Shown here: in pieces, positions 32,895 to 43,221 of the stretch
Layout: each line of letters opens with the position of its first letter
Numbering within the stretch: the stretch's first letter is position 1
Source: Pomphorhynchus laevis
Lineage: Eukaryota > Acanthocephala > Palaeacanthocephala > Echinorhynchida > Pomphorhynchidae
NCBI GenBank assembly: GCA_012934845.2
Contig: WNNJ02001095.1
Span: forward strand, 1-64,000
DNA: 64,000 nt
Reading direction: 5' to 3'
Made by a program: the position numbers and the translations under genes
Notes under the pieces: model-generated
Seen by the model: the letters and a program-made list of their open reading frames with translations, nothing else
Database searches by the model: none
What the model was told of the DNA's origin: nothing

Positions 32895-33566
32895 ATACTT
32901 TTATTTTAAATTTCAATTTTTTTATTTTATTGTATTGTAAGTAATATAAAAGCACGCCATAAATTGATACATAAATTGACCTATTCGTATAAGTTTCGCT
33001 CTCACCGAAATGAAAATCGAATGTTTAATATAAATGATTTTGAACCCTTCTGTTAACTTTTAATTTCAAAACGAAATATCAACGAAATACGAATGCTAAA
33101 TTAATGTCATATTTCGTCGACTGCTCTAAAATAAATGGCCGCTACATCGTCTGTTATTTATAAGTCAATTCATAAAAATTGACTTATTTTTTAAATTTAA
33201 CATGATATAACCTGTATAAAAAATCTTATAACAATTATTTATTATTTATAATTATTTATTATTTAAGTATTTAAATTTTATTTACTGCTGATTGTGTTTA
33301 TAATTTATAATGCTTATAAAAAATAACTTATTTTAAATTTTTTTTCAACATGGTGTATAAGCAAACGAAGCAATAAAATATTAGTTTAAATAATGACGCG
33401 ATTATAGAAAAATATTAAATTTACAATTTTTTTAGAAACAAAAATATAATTGCACAAAAAAGGATAAATACAGGAGAACGTTTGTCTTCTTCGTAGAGAA
33501 ATGACATTCTTTTAGAAGGGCTGGTAGCTACCACCAGCCTACCATGTTCTTGCCCTTTGGAGCCAA
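32895..33566 (-). mobile_element. RLE-B 3' end, second copy
   Basis: Direct repeat of 14,390-15,065, including the last codons of the RLE-B frame (CTACCACCAGCCTACCATGT). It stops at about 33,566 where the other copy continues into coding sequence, which fits a 5'-truncated insertion of the same family. A 4-base difference (ATTTTATTTTTTT to ATTTTTTTT) and a few substitutions separate the copies. Confidence 0.8.
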
Positions 33567-35280
33567 TTTATACTTGAATATTTATACGTCAATTCATAAA
33601 CATTGACTTTTATTTTAAATTTCAATTTTCAATTTGAACTTTAAAATCTTATATAACAATTATTTATTATTTATAATTATTTATTATTAAATAATAATAA
33701 ATTCAAAATCATTAGCGAATGTTTTCTTTTAAACGTGTATGCATGAGGAATGAGGGTTGAAACATAAATTTATTCAAAATTCGAAAGCAATAAAAAAGAC
33801 TACTTACAATACTTTATTGATTAATTGATGGATATGATTAAATCCCTTCATGTGAAAACCCTTAATATGAAAATCCCTTCATCACGTATACCAGAATTTA
33901 TCACAGGAGAAAATAAAAGTACAAAAACGTCCGCCTTTATTACGCAAACATGTGAACATTTATGTTACTAATTTAACACGAAAGAATGTAACGATATTTA
34001 AACTCAAATGCGTAATTTTTGTTGTAGTTTTAAATTCCGAAGGTGTTTACTTATATCCGATGTAAATAATTGTAGATATATTTTGTTTGAATACCTCACT
34101 TATTTGACTAATTGACAAATATGATTAAACGCACGCTAGCAACAAATAAAATGCATTATGATTTATCGACACGAAAGAATTCGACCACATTTGTTTCATG
34201 TTTTGATTTAATTTAATATGCTGAATTGCAAGATATTCTTGTTTGTAGAATAAAAACGAACTGAAAGTAATTCAACAAACAATTACACAAGTGCTTATTT
34301 AGATAAAATTAATAATTTACAATACAATATTGGTATTCTTTATGGTAATCAAATAAAAAAATATGCTTGTTTATTTTATATAATTTAATGTATTGACATG
34401 AGGTTTTATAAATTGAATGAGACTTTATAAGATAAATTAATTTACCTAATAACATTTGATAACCTTCAATCGTTATGCTAATACATGGTATTTTATTTTT
34501 TAATCAATTCATAAAAATATTTATTATTTTTAAGTTAATTAAAAAATGATATTTATTTAGAAAATTAATTATCATTTTTATAGTGACACATTTTATCCTT
34601 TTTATGCTGACACATTTTGAAATTTCATCTTACATATTAAATATTACGTTTCATATTACATTATTATATTACATTTCATATTACATTATTAAATTACATT
34701 TCATTGACCACTGCTTTTAACATTTTTGTTATTTTACGGAAAGTATTCATCTGTTTGTTACTGTTTTTTATTATATTTATTATATAATAAATTATATTCA
34801 TATTATATATATAATCATATTACTTATATTATATATAATCATACTCATATTATTGATTTGTAATACAATATAAAAAACTTTATAATATACTTTGGAAATA
34901 TTATATTAAAACAACTTATATTTTATAAAGATTTGAGGACCATTTATTCAAAACTAGATAACAAATCAGGGAAATATTGTGTTAAACTACAAATTATTGA
35001 AAGTTATGGTCAAATTATAGATGGATATAAAGATTAAGATTTTAAATTTCAATTATTTATTTTAACTTAATTTACTCTGAAGGTAATATGCTACGTGAAT
35101 TTTACAATTTAGATAGTGATCGAATGTGTTACCTTTAAATTTTTAAGAATTTATATAGTAACCAAGGCAAATAACTATCATGATATTTTTAAGGTTATTC
35201 TTTATTTTAGAAAACTTAAAGTAAAATGCTAAAATTACAACTGCACATTTTGAATTTTTGTTTTTTTTATAACAAAATTC
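33567..35280. other. AT-rich spacer, no gene seen
   Basis: A truncated PLE-1-like scrap (ATACGTCAATTCATAAACATTG) opens the interval. The rest has simple repeats (TTACATTTCATATTACATTA near 34,640-34,700 and TATATAATCATAT near 34,805-34,860) and no protein-like frame. Confidence 0.45.
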
Positions 35281-35295
35281 TATTAGCATTAATTT

Positions 35296-35625
35296 TTGCA
35301 TAAAAACGCCTGCACAGTTGACATTTTTACATCACCCCATCTACAAGATAATCAGGTTTTCCTGTCTCCAGGCAGGATTGACAAGTCCAAACTTTCCTCG
35401 ATTGATTTGTGCAACATTTGTCTTATCTCTCAAAGTGACGTCTGTAAAGTACACCGCGACGTCTGTTTTTTTAGCCGCCATCACTACCACCCATTATCAG
35501 ATCTTCTTTATTGTCTAAAAGACAGCTTGATATTTTTCCCTTTTGATGATGACCACACACAGAGAAAGTTAATTGCATTTAAACGATCTATTTTTTGTTA
35601 TTCTAGTATAGCACACATTCTGTAA
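35296..35625 (+). CDS. 109-codon open frame, unknown
   Basis: The frame carries CTVDIFTSPHLQDNQVF and SSIDLCNICLISQSDVCKVH. It is richer in Cys, Ser, His and Asp than random AT-rich DNA, and splice-like signals (CTGTCTCCAG, CTGCACAG) lie in and before it. I do not recognise a family. FTSPHL alone recalls folate-ligase enzymes but nothing else in the frame supports that. It could contain one or more real exons in a different frame. Confidence 0.2.
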   Translation: MHKNACTVDIFTSPHLQDNQVFLSPGRIDKSKLSSIDLCNICLISQSDVCKVHRDVCFFSRHHYHPLSDLLYCLKDSLIFFPFDDDHTQRKLIAFKRSIFCYSSIAHIL

Positions 35626-35761
35626 AATTGACCGAGTACTTTGCAAACATTTGCAGAAAACATACATTGTTTTGTCTTCCTCCCATCCAGAAATATAACT
35701 AATGTTTGGTTATAGGATACATTGATTATCTGAACTTCCGTTTTTTTGCCTGCATACACAG

Positions 35762-35841
35762 AAAACACGATGAGTTTCAAAGACCGTATTGCATTGCTCA
35801 ACGAAAAAATGCACCCCACATCAACAGCTGCTGCACAATCG
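35762..35841 (+). CDS. Candidate 80-bp internal exon
   Basis: A polypyrimidine tract and acceptor (TTTTTTTGCCTGCATACACAG) precede an open stretch encoding NTMSFKDRIALLNEKMHPTS followed by TAAAQS, and the donor GGTAATG follows. The peptide looks helical and protein-like. The parent gene is not identified and no partner exon is certain. Confidence 0.25.
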
Positions 35842-36059
35842 GTAATGTACACGCAATATCAGAAAACGTTTAAATTTGCTCAGAAAAATGTTTACAAAAC
35901 CCTTAAATGTCCATTTTTAAAACTCTTAATTTCACATTACTGTCTAGTAATTTATTGGATTGTGAATTTTTCGATTGTGGATTCTATCAATCGATAAAAA
36001 TAAGAATAAATTTATTTCTTAATTTCACAAATCTTCGACTATTGCGATATAGTCTTCTT

Positions 36060-36720
36060 CAAGTGTGAGAAGGACTATCGTAATTAGATCGGCTAACTGA
36101 GTCTACTAATTTATATTATTTATAAATTGAAAATAATACTAAATAAAAAATTAAATAATAAATCAAATCAGCTATTGTCAGCTGTAATCAGTTACAGTCA
36201 TCATCATTAGATTGCAGTCTTCAAACTTGTGAACAGATAAACGAACTGAGTCCACTTATATTATATTATTAATAAATTAAAAGTGATTCTAAATAAAATT
36301 TAAATAATTTAATAATAAATAATAAATAATTGCTAAATAAGGTTTTATATAATTTATATCCAGTTAAAATTTAAAATTTAAAATAAAAATCAATTTTGAT
36401 GAATTTAATAATATACGATGTTTTTGAAAAAAGAATAGAGGTCATAAAGAAAAACCGCTATGTTATCAGGTTTCGCTCTCTCTCTATATATATACATATA
36501 TATTCCTCGATAAATAATTTTATATATATATCTATAAAATTAAAATTTAGAATAAAAGTAAATTTTAATGAATTGACTAATAAAAGCATACGATGTATTA
36601 GAATAAGGATTAGAGGTCATCAGGAAAAACTGTCATGTTATCATATTCCAGTTCTTCAATTTTATTATCGTCAATTCTTAAATCAGATCAAATAACTGAG
36701 TATACGTACTTTATATTACT
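36060..36720 (-). mobile_element. PLE-1 terminal fragments
   Basis: Minus-oriented starts (CGGCTAACTGAGTCTAC at 36,091, AACTGAGTCCACTTATA at 36,245) are followed by GAATAGAGGTCATAAAG, GCTATGTTATCAGGTTTCG and AAGGATTAGAGGTCATCAGG. Two or three copies are overlaid. A third start (CAAATAACTGAGTATACGTA) is at 36,690. The ORF 36,396-36,695 is a by-product. Confidence 0.65.
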
Positions 36721-37030
36721 TTATTAAACTATACCTATATTATATTGGAATCCAAAATTACATAAAAATTCAATAAAACCTAGGTTCATATGTAGTGCGT
36801 TTAAATGTACATTAAAACCACTTTCTGTTTATATGAATAAAATACTTAAAGTAATTAAAGCACACTTTAAAAAATATTGCAAGGTAATCGAAATTAATAC
36901 TGGTATAAAACACTATTTCAGTATTAATTCTACAAAAGAATTTTTAGAACAGACAAAAGGAATAAATTTTCAAAATATAAATACATACGATTTTAGTACT
37001 CTTTATACAAATCTAGGTTTAGTAGATATT

Positions 37031-37123
37031 AATTAAATCAGCTAACTGAGTCTACGTATTTAATGTAATTATAAAATACACAAAACATAATAATGCTAAA
37101 CGAAAATTTAATAATTAAAAAGA
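37031..37123 (-). mobile_element. Nested PLE-1 3'-end insertion
   Basis: At 40,496 and 41,047 the family reads GATATTAAAGATGCATTAG without a break. Here GATATTAA is followed by TTAAATCAGCTAACTGAGTC and about 90 bp of PLE-1 3' end on the opposite strand, before the RT resumes at GTTAGTAAAATTAATTAATC. It is a very short, 5'-truncated self-insertion that destroys the first catalytic region of the host copy. Confidence 0.85.
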
Positions 37124-37235
37124 AACGTTAGTAAAATTAATTAATCTTATATTCGGAAAAAGATATACATATATATGTTATAATAATTATAACGCCTATT
37201 TAACAAAAATTAAACCATCAAATAAATATAAATAT

Positions 37236-37922
37236 ATGGATAAAATTGAATTAATAGAATCCTTAAATATTTTGATAAATCAAAATTATTTAAAAGTAGG
37301 GACATCTATATTTAGACAAGTAAAAGGTGTTCCAATGGGTGGTAATAGTAGCCCAATTATAGCTGACTTGTTTTTAAGCTTTATAGAATATGAATTTGTT
37401 CATAACTGTGTAAAAACTAAATCTAAACAATATAAATATATGAAATATATGTTTCGATACATTGATGATATATGTGTATTTAATTCTAATAATTTTTATT
37501 CAATTAGTGAGCACATTTATCCAGAAAGCCTTATTCTTAACAAAACCAATATTAATGATAAAGAAGGTGTATATCTAGATATGAACATTAAATTAACATT
37601 AACTAAAACTACTATTAATTTATATCGTAAAGATGACATATTTAAATTTACAAGAAACATATTTTTGCATGAGCATTCATGCATACCATATAATATAAAA
37701 TATAATACATTAAATAATGAAATTTTAAGAATTGCAACAATATGTAATGATATTGGCTTTCTTCAAAATCATTTAAATAATTTAATAGATACATATTTTA
37801 AACTAGGTTACTATAAAAATAACATCAAGCAGAAAATAGTAAAATATATAAATCAACACAATAATATAAAGAATAAATTTAAACTCTTAAGTGGCAAATT
37901 TTTATGGATGGATAATAAATAA
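37236..37922 (+). CDS. PLE-1 reverse transcriptase, palm to C-terminus
   Basis: A 228-codon open frame. In order: GTSIFRQVKGVPMGGNSSPI then ADLFLSFIEYEFVHN (palm region before the active site), [15 protein letters not shown] with YIDD at 37,458-37,469, [43 protein letters not shown] and a C-terminal helical part ending [11 protein letters not shown]. VPMGxNxxPxxADLFL with RYIDD and YLDM is the pattern of a Penelope-like RT group common in invertebrates. No nuclease domain follows the stop. The frame is undamaged, so the palm is probably under recent constraint. Confidence 0.88.
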   Translation: MDKIELIESLNILINQNYLKVGTSIFRQVKGVPMGGNSSPIIADLFLSFIEYEFVHNCVKTKSKQYKYMKYMFRYIDDICVFNSNNFYSISEHIYPESLILNKTNINDKEGVYLDMNIKLTLTKTTINLYRKDDIFKFTRNIFLHEHSCIPYNIKYNTLNNEILRIATICNDIGFLQNHLNNLIDTYFKLGYYKNNIKQKIVKYINQHNNIKNKFKLLSGKFLWMDNK

Positions 37923-38285
37923 TATACTTTGTATTAGAATAAGATACTAGATAGTTATTTCAGAGGAAATACATCATTAGCATGTATTTGGCCCCGCTGC
38001 TATGTTGGGTAGAGGAGTTAGGGGCCGAAACCTGATAGCATAGCAGTTCCTCCTGATGACCTCTAATTCTTATTCTGATACAACGTCTGTTATTTATTAG
38101 TCAATTCATAAAAATGACGTTTATTTTAAATTTCATTTTTTTTAACTTGATTTAAATTATAGAAAATCTAAAAACAATTATTAATTTTATTATTTAATTA
38201 TTAAATTTTGATTTAGCATTATTATGTTTTGTTTATTTTATAATTATATTAAATACGTATACTCAGTTAGCTGATTTAATTTATA

Positions 38286-38576
38286 TTATTTAAAATTAAA
38301 AATATAAAATTGATTTGTTCCACTGGCATTCGTTTAGCAATATAACACATATTCTGTGATATCACATATTTTAATGGTCACAGTCATCATCATTAGATTG
38401 CAGTCTTCAAACTTGTGAACAAATAAGCTAACTGAGTCTACTTATATGATCTTATTTATAAATAAAAAGTGATTCTAAATAAAATTTAAATAATTTAATA
38501 ATAAATAATAAATAATTGCTAAATAAGATTTTATATAATTTATATCCAGTTAAAATTTAAAATTTAAAATAAATTA
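38286..38576. other. PLE-1-derived spacer
   Basis: It has a minus-oriented terminal scrap (AAGCTAACTGAGTCTACTTA at 38,425) closely matching 36,180-36,370 including the flanking ATCATCATTAGATTGCAGTC, so this piece was duplicated together with a little of its flank. Confidence 0.6.
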
Positions 38577-40310
38577 AATCAGCTAACTGAGTCTACGTAT
38601 TGTTATATAATTATAAAATAAACAAAACATAATAATGCTAAATCAAAATTTAATAATTAAATAATAAAATTAATAATTGTTTTTAGATTTTCTATAATTT
38701 AAATCAAGTTAAAAAATAAAAATAAAAATAAAAATAAAAAATAAAATTTAAAATAAACGTCATTTTTATGAATTGACTAATAAATAATAGACGTTGTATC
38801 AGAATAAGAATTAGAGGTCATCAGGAGGAACTGCTATGCTATCAGGTTTCGGCCCCTAACTCCTCTACCCAACATAGCAGCGGGGCCAAATACATGCTAA
38901 TGATGTATTTCCTCTGAAATAACTATCTAGTATCTTATTCTAATACAAATATATTATTTATTATCCATCCATAAAAATTTGCCTTAAAATATGCATCTAT
39001 TAAATTATTTAAATGATTTTGAAGAAAACCAATATCATTACATATTGTTGCAATTCTTAAAATTTCATTATTTAATGTATTATATTTTATATTATATGGT
39101 ATGCATGAATGCTCATGCAAAAATATGTTTCTTGTAAATTTAAATGTCATCCTTACGATATAAATTAATAGTAGTTTTAGTTAATGTTAATTTAATATTC
39201 ATATCTAGATATACACCTTCTTTATCATTAATATTGCTTTCATTAATAATGAGGCTACCTTTATAAATTTGTTCGATTATTGAATAAAAATAGCTAGAAT
39301 TAAATGCCAATATATCATCAATGTATCGAAACATATATTTATATATTTATATAGCTTAGATTTACTTGTACACAGTTATGAACAAATTCATATTCTTAAA
39401 AGCTTAAAAACAAGTCAGCTACAATTGGACTACTATTACTTCCCATTTCTATTACTTCCTCCAATTTTATTACGAATAGCAGTGATAAAATAAAAACATT
39501 TTTGTTTGACCTCAAATAAAACAAATTAAAAATAAAATTACACCCTTTTTATACCCTTTTTATCCATTATAGAACAGTGACTTGTAATAATTGTTTCTAA
39601 ACTTAACTCACTACGTTCATATGTTGGATTTACATTTAAATCATTAGAATTAACCTCTTTCATTAGTATATCATAATAAAGCTTTTTGCATATGAAGACA
39701 AAGTTATTACTAGCTTTATCAATAGTTGTTATTATATAGTTATCCTTTAATTTAGTAAGTTCTTTATACATATCTTTATTAATTTTATCTTTCCTTTTAT
39801 AATTGTTTGTTATTTTCATTTTATTTTTAATTTTATCAAATATATAATCTTTCCAAATTTTTATCTTAGATATATTCGAGCTTTCACTATTAATCAGCTT
39901 ACTAAAGTAATCATTTAAGTTATTATATAACGAACTGTAAATTTTATTTTTGTCGTTGTTGTTATTTAATCTATATTTATACCCTTTTGATAGCAGCTTT
40001 CTTAATTCACAATTTTCAATTAATTCTAGATTATGGGTACATATATGTTCATTTATTTTATCAAAACTAAGACTTTTACAATTGCATTCTGTTTCCATTA
40101 TGTTTCTAATATTATCGTTACATATTGATTTTAATTCTTTATTATAATTACAAATTTTTCGTCCTAATGGTGGTAGGAGTTTATACCTTATTTTAGGAAT
40201 ATATTTACTTAAATCTGACCCTATTATTTCTTTACTTTTAGAATTATTTAAAAGTCCGGCTATATTTATGTTATCTATACATTTATTAATGAAGTTTATG
40301 GTCAATGTGT
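38577..40310 (-). mobile_element. PLE-1 copy with N-terminal ORF and internal deletion
   Basis: Minus orientation. The 3' terminal region is at 38,577-38,935, RT C-terminus at 38,935-39,150 (shortened by a deletion) and palm with FRYIDDILAFNSSYF at 39,334-39,140. The N-terminal 255-codon frame at 40,305-39,538 is listed separately. Between the last two, the segment carrying the first catalytic palm motif is replaced by a junction shared with two other copies. A perfect hairpin lies just upstream at 40,335-40,365. Confidence 0.88.
39538..40305 (-). CDS. PLE-1 N-terminal domain
   Basis: A 255-codon open frame from ATG. It contains DLSKYIPKIRYKLLPPLGRK, then METECNCKSLSFDKINEHIC with a Cys/His group, LRKLLSKGYKYRLNNN, a Lys/Asn-rich helical stretch and TTIDKASNNFVFICKKLYYD. 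This order (a CxC group, a KGxKYR block, then DKASNNFVFICKK) is what I associate with the region upstream of the polymerase in this Penelope-like group, and probably serves in RNA binding. The frame ends early (KKGIKRV-stop) at the deletion junction. Homologous scraps are at 12,687-12,872 and 6,115-6,190. Confidence 0.75.
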   Translation of the reverse strand: MTINFINKCIDNINIAGLLNNSKSKEIIGSDLSKYIPKIRYKLLPPLGRKICNYNKELKSICNDNIRNIMETECNCKSLSFDKINEHICTHNLELIENCELRKLLSKGYKYRLNNNNDKNKIYSSLYNNLNDYFSKLINSESSNISKIKIWKDYIFDKIKNKMKITNNYKRKDKINKDMYKELTKLKDNYIITTIDKASNNFVFICKKLYYDILMKEVNSNDLNVNPTYERSELSLETIITSHCSIMDKKGIKRV

Positions 40311-40334
40311 ATTTTCTATTGTTATTATTTATAT

Positions 40335-40365
40335 TTATTATACGATTCGATAAATCGTATAATAA
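40335..40365. repeat. Perfect 13-bp hairpin
   Basis: TTATTATACGATT (40,335-40,347) is complementary to AATCGTATAATAA (40,353-40,365). It sits just before the PLE-1 N-terminal ORF (read on the minus strand), so it might be part of its leader. Confidence 0.8.
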
Positions 40366-40439
40366 TAAATTTTATCGTTATATAGATTTATGAAATCTGT
40401 ATAATTAAGTATATATAATTATTAATTATAATTATATAA

Positions 40440-40640
40440 TTTATCAGAATATAAATACATACGATTTTAGTACGCTTTATACAAATCTAGAATTAGCAGA
40501 TATTAAAGATGCATTAGTAAAATTAATTAATCTTATATTCGGAAATAGATATACATATAGATATGTTATAATAATTATAACGCATATCTAACAAAAATTA
40601 AACCATCAGGTAAATATAAATATATTGATAATTAATTATA
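40440..40640 (+). mobile_element. PLE-1 finger/palm fragment
   Basis: The + strand encodes NINTYDFSTLYTNLELADIK then DALVKLINLIFGNRYTY. It preserves the empty site corresponding to the insertion at 37,031. It is followed by 350 bp (40,640-40,990) with no recognisable content. Confidence 0.8.
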
Positions 40641-40989
40641 TATAATTATTTGTTCTTAAAACTCAGTTAATTAACATATGATTCGTGCAATCGCATGTAA
40701 TGGCATCAAATTCAATGAAATTTTCATTTGATCTGGTAAGCTGTAATAGATGTTTCCCATAATTCTAAATTCCCCACCATAGATTTTTACGAGATACATT
40801 TTATAAAATTTTCTTCTAGTCAACAAGAATAAATTCAATGTACGGGCTAAAATTATAGCTCAAATTATAGAGTTTTATGTAATTTATAATTAACAGTTAT
40901 CTGTTATTTGCCCAGTAAATGATTTTGAGCTCAAATTTTGTGTTTGTGTTTAAATGACATTATTTTGCTAATTATGTAAACTTTACGTG

Positions 40990-42240
40990 CTCAGGAATAA
41001 TTTATCAGAATATAAATGCGTATGAGTTTAGTACGCTTTGTATAAATTTAGATTTAGTAGATATTAAAGATGCATTAGAAAAATTTATTAACCTTATATT
41101 AGGAAAAATATATACATATATATGCTATAATAACTATAAGGCCTATCTAACAAAAATTAAACCATCAAATAAATAAAAATATATGGATAAAATTGAATTA
41201 ATAGAATCCTTAAATATTTTGATAAATTAAAATTATTTTCAAGTAGGGACATCTATATTTAGACAAGTAAAAAGGTGTTCTAATGGGTGGTAATAGTAGC
41301 CCAATTATAGCTGACTTGTTTTTAAGCTTTATAGAATATGAATTTGTTCATAACTGTGTAAAAAACTAAATCTAAACAATATAAATATATGAAATATATG
41401 TTTCGATACATTGATGATATATGTGTATTTAATTCTAATAATTTTTATTCAATTAGTGAGCACATTTATCCAGAAAGCCTTATTCTTAACAAAACCAATA
41501 TTAATGATAAAGAAGGTGTATATCTAGATATGAACATTAAATTAACATTAACTAAAACTACTATTAATTTATATCGTAAAGATGACATATTTAAATTTAC
41601 AAGAAACATTTTTGCATGAGCATTCATGCATACCATATAATATAAAATATAATACATTAAATAATGAAATTTTAAGAATTGCAACAATATGTAATGATAT
41701 TGGCTTTCTTCAAAATCATTTAAATAATTTAATAGATACATATTTTAAACTAGGTTACTATAAAAATAACATCAAGCAGAAAATAGTAAAATATATAAAT
41801 CAACACAATAATATAAAGAATAAATTTAAACTCTTAAGTGGCACATTTTTATGGATGGATAATAAATAATATACTTTGTATTAGAATAAGATACTATATA
41901 ATCAAATTTAAACAGAGGAAATACATCATTAGCAAGTATTTGGCCCCGCTGCTGTGCTGGATCGAGGAATAAGGTCCGAAAACTGATAACATGGATGTTC
42001 CTCCAGATGACATCTATTACTTATTATGATACAGCGTCTGTTATTTATTACTCAATTTATAAAAGTTAACTTTTATTTTAAATTTAAATTTTTATTATTA
42101 ATTGATATAAGTTATATAAAATCTTATTTATTAAATTTTAATTTATTGATTCAGCATTATTATTTTTATTTATTTATCTTTCCCTGCTTTTTTTATTATT
42201 TTTTTTATAATTATATTAAATACGTAGACTCAGCTAGCTG
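40990..42240 (+). mobile_element. PLE-1 copy, frameshifted
   Basis: RT from the finger region (41,000-41,110) through MGGNSSPIIADLFLSFIEYE (41,282-41,345) and [10 protein letters not shown] (41,401-41,430) to LSGTFLWMDNK (41,869), then the 3' terminal region ending TACGTAGACTCAGCTAGCTG at 42,240. Single-base insertions near 41,270 (AAAAAGG) and 41,365 (AAAAAAC), and a deletion near 41,609, break the frame. It is otherwise almost identical to the 37-kb copy. Confidence 0.88.
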
Positions 42241-42269
42241 AATTAATCAGCTAACTGAGTCTACGTATA
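42219..42269. repeat. Head-to-head joint of two PLE-1 termini
   Basis: One PLE-1 end (ATACGTAGACTCAGCTAGCTGA) is followed after ATTAA by the same end reversed (TCAGCTAACTGAGTCTACGT), giving a near-perfect 22-bp-arm palindrome. The second, minus-oriented copy is very short and degenerates by about 42,360, where yet another terminus (ACATAGACGCAGTTAGCTGA) appears. Confidence 0.9.
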
Positions 42270-42510
42270 GACTACGTGATACGTAAACTAATTTATTTTT
42301 TTTAATTTATATTTTTTATTTTATAATTACAATAAATACATAGACGCAGTTAGCTGAATTGGTCTGATTAAAACATATTTTCTGGTGTAGCGCTAGAGTA
42401 CAAATATGAAATTTACTGCTGCTCATTATATTACGTCTACATACTTTAGATGTTTATTGCGTTGATAACTAATCTACTTGATGTTACCATTTTTTACAAT
42501 AATGTAATGA

Positions 42511-42795
42511 AACTACATCTTGTTATCTCGGGATCTTGATTACATCCTGATCTTATCCGCTCGTATGGGTAGTATTCGGCAGGTTCTACTTCTTATTGAA
42601 TATAATGCAAGCTGTCAAATACAGAATACCGATGGTCAAGCTGCGATACACCTTGCAACAATGGGAGATTGTGCGGAAATAGTTGAGTTTCTAATTTTTC
42701 TGGGAGATGATATGAATCGTATATATTTTGAACAATTGACACCACTTAACTACGCGAAACTATATGGAGCTATCCAAGTTGAACTATTAATTTAG
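42511..42795 (+). pseudogene. Ankyrin-repeat gene fragment
   Basis: An open frame reads LILSARMGSIRQVLLLIEYN, then DGQAAIHLATMGDCAEIVEF and LTPLNYAKLYGAIQVELLI before a stop. The DGxxAIHLA..G..EIVEFLI....D pattern is that of ankyrin repeats, about two and a half of them. Upstream is a stop at 42,508 and there is no methionine near the start, so it is either one exon of a gene whose other exons are not visible or a captured piece. The sequence just upstream (42,430-42,550) recurs at 45,180-45,310, but the ankyrin part does not. No host gene context supports an intact protein. Confidence 0.7.
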
Positions 42796-42799
42796 AAAA

Positions 42800-43200
42800 G
42801 TGCGTCAATGCGTCATTATACTTTAATTGTTATTTTATTATATTGAGAAATAATATCTAAATTTACCATCTCTAATTTTAGAGCATCGCCCAAAGCAAAT
42901 AATATTGAAGCAATATTTGTAATACATGTTTCCGCTAAAATAAAAATAAAAAATATATAAAAAGTGACTTATTTTATATTTCACTTTTAAATTTTAAATA
43001 TAAATTGTATAACTTTATATTAATAAATGTATAAATGAATTTAATAAATTTATCTCAATATTGTTAAAATGTTTTATAAAATTAAAATTGTTAAAAAATA
43101 AAAACAAAGAGTTAATTTGTGTTAATATTATTTTCATATTTTAAGATAAATATTATTAAATTTATCTGGATAAATCCAGTAGTTTACAAAATAAATAAAA
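42800..43200. other. AT-rich spacer
   Basis: No gene is seen. It is simple AT-rich sequence ending at the LINE-1 fragment. Confidence 0.45.
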
Positions 43201-43221
43201 TAGATATTTTTCAACAAAATA

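Larger units (their letters stand above)
36720..38285 (+). mobile_element. PLE-1, best reverse transcriptase copy
   Basis: Coding parts lie at 36,833-37,030 (FKKYCKVIEINTGIKHYFSI, YDFSTLYTNLGLVDI) and 37,236-37,922. They are followed by the family's 3' terminal region to 38,285 with the TACGTATACTCAGTTAGC end. The copy is interrupted by a nested PLE-1 fragment at 37,031-37,123. It is the reference here for the family's palm motifs and 3' UTR. Confidence 0.9.

Noticed and set aside
35296-35400. FTSPHL as a sign of folylpolyglutamate synthase.
   Set aside because: A single six-residue coincidence; neither the P-loop nor other motifs of that enzyme are present nearby.
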